The translations under genes and the position numbers were made by a program. This document shows positions 56,855 to 64,000 of a stretch of DNA of 64,000 bases, in pieces. The notes beneath the pieces were generated by a model that was not told the origin of the DNA, made no database searches, and worked only from the letters and a program-made list of their open reading frames with translations. The stretch's first letter is position 1, and every line of letters begins with the position of its first letter. Origin of the DNA: Cricetomys ansorgei (lineage: Eukaryota > Chordata > Mammalia > Rodentia > Nesomyidae); contig JAMJFZ010001657.1 of assembly GCA_026225945.1 (NCBI GenBank), positions 868,001 through 932,000 on the forward strand, written 5' to 3'.

Positions 56855-57450
56855 TTAGTTTTTCTGATGCTGTGATAAAACATCATGAGCAAGAACACTT
56901 ATAGAAGAGTTTGTTCAGGGTTACAGTCCAAAGAGGTAAGAATCCATCATAGGGAAGGGGGACTGAAGAGATGGTTCAGTGGTTAAAAACATTTGCTGGT
57001 CTTCCAGAAGACCCAGGTTTGACTCCCACCATCCACATGGTAGCTTACAACTTTTTTTTAACTCCAGTCCCAGGGCATCCAACACCCTTTTCTGGCCATC
57101 ATGGGCACCAGACATGCACATAGTGCACAGGCATACTTGAAATCAAACCATTCTTACACATAAGAATGAAAAAAAATTGAAAAAAATTTAAAATAATCCA
57201 TCATGCTTGGAAATCACGACAATAAACAGCAGAAGCTACAGGCCTGGTGGCTAGAGCAGGAAACAGAGAGCTCACATCTTAAATTACAAGCAGGAAACAG
57301 AGGGGGCACTGGAAATGGTGTGAAGCTTTTCATCTCAAAGCCCGTTCCCAGTGTTGGACTGCCTATACCTCCCAAATAGCACCACCAAATGGAGACTAAG
57401 TATTCAAATACTCAAGACTGTGGAGGGCACTTCTCACTCAAGCCGCTACA
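56855..57450 (+). mobile_element. Shared-terminus-type repeat, copy 9, interrupted by a SINE
   Basis: TTTCTGATGCTGTGATAAAA followed by CATCATGAGCAAG resembles the start of copies 2, 5 and 6. The continuation resumes at 57205 after a SINE insertion. Confidence 0.55.
56951..57194 (+). repeat. B2/B3-family SINE with perfect 10-bp target duplication
   Basis: GACTGAAGAGATGGTTCAGT head and A-rich tail, flanked by AATCCATCAT at 56941-56950 and again at 57195-57204. Confidence 0.93.
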
Positions 57451-58042
57451 GCAAGCCACTGTCCGTTGGCATCTCTTCTTACACTTACATGCTTTTGTGT
57501 CTCAACATGTCCCAGACAGGACATGACAGTTGTTTTCAGGACCATCATTCCCTTTGAAGAACACTGGCGAGATATTTCATCAGTCCAGCCCAGCAATTCA
57601 GAATCAGATTATCCAGGTTAGTGTTTTATTTGCATGGACATCTTGACATTCTTCAGAGGAAGTATTGGTAGAAGTGACAGCTGAAGGACACCAGAACAGG
57701 TCACACATGACCCAGATTCTGAAGGCTTTCCAATGTTCTGCAAGACACTCCAAGGAAAGCTGTGATGGGATTTTGGCATCGGAGATGGTGCTTCTGTGAC
57801 ATCCCGTGTCATAACCAGGAACTGTTTTGACACCATGCTGATATAAGGCCTGGCTGAATTGCAAGAATACCCTGCTTGCTTATTTCCTTTACAATATACA
57901 TTTCATACTTGTATCTCAGCTTTTCTCAAATTCAAGGTTTTTCCTCTTTCCTCTATCTTATGTGAATCAGTGGTCTCGATTAGTAGACACTAGGGTTTTA
58001 TCCCTTTGTCCAGTTGTCCCTCTGCTTCTTCAGTATTAATCT

Positions 58043-58878
58043 CTGTATTAGTCAGGGTTCTCTAGAGGGAAAAACTTATAGAATGAATCTCTCTCTTGTG
58101 GTAGAGGCTTATTTTTAGTTGTGTTTAAAATAGTTGTTTTGTACACTATTGGGTGAGGGGTTGGCTAGGTCTTGGCGTTTTGTATTGTCTGCAGGTGTTG
58201 GTTTTATGTAAAAGATGTTTGATTGCTCATGATCTGTGTACATTATCAATAGAACCCCTGAGGAGCTTAGGTTTCAGTAAAAACCCCTGAGATAAAATGC
58301 TCAGGGTTCCACTGTCCAGGATGGCATTATCCATGATAGACTAGCAAGGTTTGCATCTATGAAATGCCTCCATGTCTTCCTTGTGAGCCTACACAGTAGG
58401 TGTACAACTTCTCTCTCTCTCTCCCCTATATATATATACATATATATATGATTTATTAGAATGGCTTATAGGCTGTGGTCCAGCTAGTCCAACAATGGCT
58501 GTCTATGAAAGAATGATCAAATAATCCGATAGTTGTTCGGTCCAAGAGGCTGGACGTCTCAGCTGGTCTTCGTATACACCAGAATCCTGGAGAAGTAAAC
58601 TCTAATGCCAGTGACGTAATGGACTTGCTAGTGATTAAGAGCAAGCAGATAGAGAGCAAAAGCTTTCCCCTTCTATGCCCTTTATATAGGCTGCCAGCAG
58701 AAGTATTGGCCCAGATTAAAGGTGGATTTTCCCACCTCAAAGATCCAGATTAGAAGATGATCTTCCCACTTCAAATGATTTAATTAAGCAAAATTTCTTC
58801 ACAGGTGTGCCCAGACATTTTGGAGTTTTAGTTAATTCCAGATGTAGTCAAGTTGACAACCAAGAACAGACATCACAG
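58043..58878 (-). repeat. Rodent interspersed repeat interrupted by an LTR fragment
   Basis: Starts TTAGTCAGGGTTCTCTAGAG, resumes at about 58440 (TTTATTAGAATGGCTTATAG), and ends GATGTAGTCAAGTTGACAAC then ACATCACAG. Its last third is the same repeat as 1-235. Confidence 0.7.
58108..58395 (+). mobile_element. Truncated relative of the 50.1-51.15 kb LTR, nested
   Basis: Aligns with 50843-51130: TTATTTTTAGTTxTGTTTAA, GTCTGCAGGTGTTGG, TTTGATTGCT, GGTTCCACTGTCCAG and ATGCCTC. Lies within the repeat at 58043-58878. The CT and AT microsatellite beside it (58411-58450) blurs the right edge. Confidence 0.65.
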
Positions 58879-59024
58879 ACTCCCTAGAAGATGGCTCCTG
58901 ATCTTCTGAATTTTCTTAAGTCCAGTGTTATTGATTTTAAATGGATTCAAGAACCATCCCCTTAATATTCTATGATTTAATTCTGGCTGTTAAAAAAAAA
59001 GTATCTTGGAACCATAGATAGAGA

Positions 59025-59165
59025 ACTCCAGAACCCAAGACCTCCAGAAACAGAGGCAAGCAGATCTCTATAAGTTCAAGACTAACCCGGTCTACATAGT
59101 GAGTTCCAGGCTAGTCAGGGCTACACAGTGAGACCCAATCTAAAAACAAACAAACAAACAAAATA
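59025..59165 (+). repeat. B1 SINE
   Basis: GAAACAGAGGCAAGCAGATC through CAGGGCTACACAGTGAGAC with a (CAAA)n tail. Confidence 0.9.
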
Positions 59166-59664
59166 CATACCGTAGAGCTGAGAAAAGTGCTCAGTAGGTG
59201 AAGTGCTCTCCACACAAGCATGAGGACCTGAGTTCAATACCCAGAACCCACATAAAAGCTAGGTAAAAAGGGAGTGGGCACTAAAAAAAAGTAAATAAAT
59301 GAATATGCTAAAAAAAATACTAGAAAATTGGACACGATAAAGAGGCTACCGGATCAGATGACTGCTGTTGAGAGAGCCTTTGTTATTGTAATCTACAAAA
59401 GGAGGGTTGGCACAATGTCATTGGGGAGGTTCATGAAACAGAGGGAGGGAAAGAGCTTGAGGCTGGAGCCTTCATTATGGCTTCTGTAGGGAGAAACAGG
59501 AAAGGCAAGACGCACAACCTCTGCTGATGTGGATACTGTCGACAGGCTCTGGGGTATGGGGACTGCCATCAGCTGAATGATTCATGTTCTTGGATGGACA
59601 GGGCACATGCACAGTGGCCTGGGTGTAGTTGGAGTGTGAATGGTTTGCATTTGAAAAGCTTGCT

Positions 59665-59940
59665 TGACTCCTCAGCAAGTGGTTTACTATGCCCAGAAAT
59701 TGACCAACACAGTGAAGGGTGGTCCCTCTAGGGTCAGTGGGTCCCCAGTTGTCAAAGCACTAGCTCATCTGAAACAGAAGACATGGTGAATAGTCTACTC
59801 AAGTATTTACATATTCAAATGCATATTATTTTATTAAAATTTACTATTACTTCAATTTTTCATTTAAATCAGAGGTAAGGCATCAGAGTGGTCTGTTGTT
59901 GATGATGATGATGTTATTTTGAAACAGGGCCCTACCCTAC
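59665..59940 (+). repeat. Duplicated block, copy B
   Basis: Second copy of the block at 56260-56518, with a short (GAT)n expansion at 59900-59912. Confidence 0.75.
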
Positions 59941-60058
59941 AGTCCAGATTGTCCCAGAACTCACCTTGTAACCCAGGCTGACCTTGAACTCTAGATAATC
60001 CCATTGCTTCACTCTCCCAAGTGCTGGGATTACAGGCGTGAGCCATCATGCCTGGCCA
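59920..60058 (-). repeat. B1 SINE
   Basis: CAGGCTGACCTTGAACTCTA and CCCAAGTGCTGGGATTACAG are the reverse complement of B1. Confidence 0.92.
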
Positions 60059-60059
60059 A

Positions 60060-61900
60060 GGAGGTCTTTTACAAGTATTCCTGTGGGCACTTACATCTAT
60101 CTATGATTTCATTCTAGACTAGAAAAGTGAGGGGATTTGCACATGCCTATTTCCAGAACAAGACATAGAACCTGGTGAGATGAAATTCACTGATGTTTCA
60201 CAGAAGAGGCTAACAAATGTCCACTAATTCTACCTGACCTTCCTAGACCCACACAGTCCAGGGTAGTAAAACGATTATATCAACTGCTGGATCCAGCCCA
60301 GCCACCTGGTACCTCTAGAACTTTCTTTGGCACTTTCTTTCTGTTTCCTTGGTTGAGGGAAAATGCTGAGTAGTGTGAACCAAAGAGCCCTTCAGTGAAT
60401 ACCATGCAGTGAATACCATGCAAGTGCCTACGAATGGAAATAACAACACACCAATCAAGCAAATTTGTGTTCCATTGCTCAGAAAATTTGTGTTCCAGGG
60501 TTGCAGAAGATAGTTATTCCATTCCTGTGCCCTTCTGACTTTCCTTTGCCTTCTCAGATCCTTTGCTGGTTAGAGAAGGGCAGAGGTTTGCTCTCCAGAC
60601 TTCCATGTCCTCGAAGATCCCAGCTTCTCCATGAAGCTTGACCTGACAGCAAGGCCATCATCTTCTCTCCAGTACTGTTCTCATGCCTGTAGACACCTAC
60701 ACAGGGTGCTTCTCAAGCTTGCATGGGTGTGAGAATCCCCTAAGGCCTCTAGAAAAAGCAGACTTGGAGCTTCCAACAACCCCCTAGGTGATGCTGAACC
60801 AGACTCTGAGACTAAAGTGATTGTTTCCCTTCTGTTTTCTGTTAATAACCCAATGCCTCAGTCTGGGACAGTTATAAAGAAAAAAGGGGGTTACTTTAGC
60901 TCAGGCTTATGCTCCATGGAGGAGGAGCTCCATCCAATGATGACTTTTTGCTAGCAGAGTCCTGGGGTGGCATCACATGTTAGACATACAGAGTACACCA
61001 GGCCTGAGCATCATGCGGTTAGACATATGGAGTGCACCAGGCCTGGCCTAAGTGACTTTACTTTGAGATAAACATTAATCTGAAGGGGCCCAGATGTGTC
61101 CAACCTTCTGACACTACAACACAGCATTGTCATCTACAAAGTCCAAGCTCCAAAACTACTCAATAGAGTTACCAAAAAAACAAACGAACAACAAAACTTC
61201 TCGAAATGTTCTAAAGTTTATGATTTTACCATATTAGTAGCTATCCTGGGGTTGGGGTGGCCCACCCACTCACCTCTTTAAAGGTTCCATTGATCCCCTT
61301 TTCCTGGCTTTTAAAAAACATTAAATTTTATCATGCAATTTGAAGAAGATAAAACATACTTAAACTATAGCGCCAGACGGTTCCAAGCCAAGCTCGTCAC
61401 CACAGGGCAGCCTTCGAGAAACACTACTTCCAACCCTTCTCAGGCTTACCCTCTCCTCATTTAACCTCTGAAAGCAGAGCCCCAGAATTGGAATTTCTAG
61501 GTGTGGGCCATCTAACAATACCAAACATCTTAATTGGCAGACCACAAGTCTCAAAAGCAGAGAGATCGTGATGTGTCTTCGCACTTCAGACAGATTCCAA
61601 GGTTGTCCCTTCTCACACAATTACAGGACCAAAGCAGATGGGGACACAATCTAAAATAATCTCAGACGTTAGATGTTAGAATCTTCTTTCTGCATACTTT
61701 TATATCTCATAAGATAATCATAGTGGCTGCCAGGATCCCAACTTGAGACATTTTACTGAGACACGATTTAAACAACTAGGGATCTCACCGAAGTTCTTAG
61801 AAAAGTTTGCAACTGCGTAATTATGAGTGTCCCATTTTCCTTGGGCCCACCCCTGTGTCTCAAGTCATCCTGGCGCTTAGCTCCAGAGAAGATGTGAATA
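60060..61900. other. Unassigned intergenic stretch with a small tandem duplication
   Basis: Mostly unique. A 39-bp unit (GTTAGACATAxxGAGTxCAC then CAGGCCTG) is tandemly repeated at 60979-61046. No gene supported. Confidence 0.5.
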
Positions 61901-61904
61901 AAGC

Positions 61905-62030
61905 TGTCTCTGAGCCCATTGTGGTGGCATGCAACAGTGATCCCAGCACTAGGGAGCTGAGGAAGCAGGATGGGAGCTCAAGATCAGCCTGGGCTGTTTG
62001 GGGAAAACCTGCCTACAGGCAAATATTCAA
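61905..62030 (+). repeat. B1/PB1-type SINE
   Basis: GTGGTGGCATGCAACAGTGA, TCCCAGCACTAGGGAGCTG and AGATCAGCCTGGGCTG. Confidence 0.7.
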
Positions 62031-62377
62031 GAGAGCAGATCCATGAAAAGTTCTCTATCCCACTTCCATGGGTGTGGGGATTAATATTGGTAGGGAACCG
62101 TAGGCTGGAATGCCAGTCTGAGCTACAGAAGCTCTCATACTACTTCCAAAGAGCTCAGTGGAGAACAGCCACAGGGCTGAGCCAGCCACACACACACAGT
62201 TCAACCAATGTAACCAAGAAAACTCCCTGCAGCCCGGATGGAGGGCTTCACGTGGGTCATGGGTGCTGCTGGGTCACTCTTGGAAACACTTACATCTTTG
62301 ATGGGGACGGAAGTTCAATGAAGCAAATTCTTCCTTCCTAACACCACATACCGTGAGTCCAGAGTGATACTGTGTCT

Positions 62378-62690
62378 TAGGCCATTGTCTGTTGTTATAA
62401 CCAAACACACTGGATAGTTTATATAAGCCAGTCTTTCTTCCTTCTTTTCTTCCTTCCCTCATAATGCAGGAAAGGAGAGGAGCCAGCAAGAAACTATATA
62501 AGGAGAACTTACCTTCACACAGAGGAACAAAGTGAGAGAAGGTGTCGGATTTGCTCTATAACAATCTGCTCTCCTGGTAACTAACTCATTCTTTAGGGTG
62601 CTACATTAATCCCTTTGAGGTAGTGAAGCTCTATGGTTTAATCACCCTTTGTTGGCTTCACCACCTCTCAACACTCTAACACAGATGCTT
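62378..62690 (+). repeat. Old mammalian-wide repeat
   Basis: TTAGGCCATTGTCTGTTGTT to ATTAATCCCTTTGAGG and GGTTTAATCACC follow a known ancient mammalian repeat in order. Family not assigned. The CTTCCTT tract at 62431-62459 lies inside. Confidence 0.45.
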
Positions 62691-63500
62691 ACCTCTGATA
62701 CATAGATTTGGAAAACAAGCTGTATTCAAATGTTAGTGATCTGTGAAAAGTGTGGTGCCTTCGAATTCAACAGAGGTGTTCTCTTTTTGCCTCTGGTAGG
62801 ATTTAATTCAGGAATTAGGATGTGGGATGCTCACAGTCACTTAAATTTCCACAGAGCCAGCGGCCTCTGGATTCTTGTCTTACAGATTCAAGCAAGGAAA
62901 TTCGTGAACTACAGGAGGGGCTGTTTAGAAAGTTTTATTGCAGGTTCATAAAAGGGACAGTAAAAGAAAGAAGGCAGAGACTTATATTTTAGAAACATAT
63001 TCCCACATATATATTTCATATATTTCATATATCGTGTGATAGCATGAAACTACTAGTCTTGGGGTTTTAAAAGCCCTTGTGGCAGAAACTGGGGTGAGGC
63101 TTGGGGAGAACAATAAACTGGTCCAACCAGGAGGTGTCCACATGCATTCTCTCTGTTTCGATCATGTTCTTGCCTGTAGTTTCCAGTCAGAAGTATTCAT
63201 TTAGGAGAAGAGAGATAACAGAAAGAGCCTGCTCCTCCCTCTGTTACTGGTCAAATAGAGATTGCTACCTGGGCACGTCTGGAGGAACAGGCAGCAGTGT
63301 CAGAGTCAACCATGATGCCTCGTGTCTTCAGCAAAGGTTTACCAGAGTCTTCTTAGCATGACTTGAAGGGCTAGGTAGAGATGGAACCCAAGTGGCAACA
63401 GATATGTGCCCAAATCCTGGGAGAGACAGATTGTTCGGAAGAGGATCAATGGTGCAGGGCTATCCACCAGCAAGGACACATAAGCCTATCAGAAGCCCCC
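62691..63500. other. Unassigned intergenic stretch
   Basis: No recognisable gene or repeat. Short frames of 73 and 86 aa have no recognisable domain. Confidence 0.5.
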
Positions 63501-63504
63501 AGAA

Positions 63505-63835
63505 GCCTTTAGGGAGGGCTGGAGGAATTGGCTCAGTGAGTAAAGGGACTGCTATACAAGCATGAGGATCTGAGTTCACATCCCAGAGCCCACACAGTGG
63601 GTACAGTGGTACACAGCTGTACCTCCAGCAATTGGAGTAAGGAGGGTCCTGGGGGTTGGTAGCTAGATAATCTAGCCAAAACCGTGAGCTTGGAGTTGTT
63701 AGATAGCTAGTCTAGCCAAAATAGTGAGCTTGGGGTTCAGTGAGAGACTTTGTCTAAAAAAATTAAGGTGGAGAAATAAATGAGACAAGATATATGGTTC
63801 TAACCTCTAACCTCCACACTTGTTTGTATGGATGA
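63505..63835 (+). repeat. B4A-like SINE with internal duplication
   Basis: GGCTGGAGGAATTGGCTCAG head, GTGGTACACAGCTGTACCTC core. A unit of about 46 bp ending CTAGCCAAAAxxGTGAGCTT is duplicated at 63657-63737. Confidence 0.75.
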
Positions 63836-63837
63836 GG

Positions 63838-63990
63838 ACACCCACATCCACACATCCATACACCACTTGGGGATTGTGGGCGAAAACACTCACACCTACA
63901 CGTCTAGTCACCACAAGGGAGGGTGTGGGTGAAAGCACCTACACCCATGTGTCCATACACCACGTGGGGAGTATGAGAAAAAGAAAGGGG
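63838..63990. repeat. Minisatellite, about 3 units of 50-55 bp
   Basis: Units share CACxxATCC/TCTAGTC-CACCAC, then a G-rich GGGxTGTGGG and GAAAxCACT segment. Starts near 63838, 63891 and 63945; diverged. Confidence 0.65.
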
Positions 63991-64000
63991 AGAGAAGGGT

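Overview
This is nuclear DNA from a muroid rodent. Diverged B1, B2/B3 and B4 SINEs occur every few kilobases, with rodent L1 relics, LTR fragments and many CA/TG, GA and AT microsatellites. I saw no full-length young ID element, which weakly argues against rat, but I cannot name the species.

The only protein-coding gene I can support is Mtmr9 (myotubularin-related protein 9), on the minus strand. Ten coding exons between 38154 and 16754 join in frame into a 549-residue protein, and all nine introns have GT/AG ends. Exon 1 lies in a CpG-rich promoter (about 38.15-38.6 kb). The last exon runs into a 3' UTR of about 3.9 kb that ends near 12825, where AATAAA is followed by a GT-rich downstream element. 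The protein has a PH-GRAM domain, a catalytically dead myotubularin phosphatase domain (Gly and Ser in place of the catalytic Cys and Arg) and a C-terminal coiled coil. By family knowledge it is the inactive partner that activates MTMR6, MTMR7 and MTMR8.

1-12.8 kb: intergenic. It holds repeats and a GC/CpG-rich block at 2.75-3.25 kb with good minus-strand splice donors. By position (about 10 kb downstream of Mtmr9, same strand) this is a candidate first exon and promoter of Tdh, whose coding exons would lie off the left edge. 12.8-38.2 kb: Mtmr9. Its introns hold scattered SINEs, an L1 ORF2 relic (25-26.5 kb) and an LTR-like piece (27.1-27.4 kb). 38.7-64 kb: intergenic and upstream of Mtmr9. 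It is built from layered transposon insertions: a minus-strand L1 relic (41.0-44.6 kb) split by a putative LTR, a putative solo LTR at 50.1-51.15 kb with a truncated relative at 58.1 kb, an older L1 relic at 54-54.9 kb, a large CA/GA microsatellite at 52.0 kb, and a duplicated unique block (56.26/59.66 kb).

The most notable non-genic signal is a family of 300-400 bp repeats that share one terminus (GTCTTAGTTAGGGTTTC) but have different opposite ends. Several copies are flanked by imperfect 8-bp duplications, three of them inside SINEs, as expected of non-autonomous hAT-type elements. I found no unknown protein-coding system. Most long open frames outside Mtmr9 are repeat or microsatellite translations.
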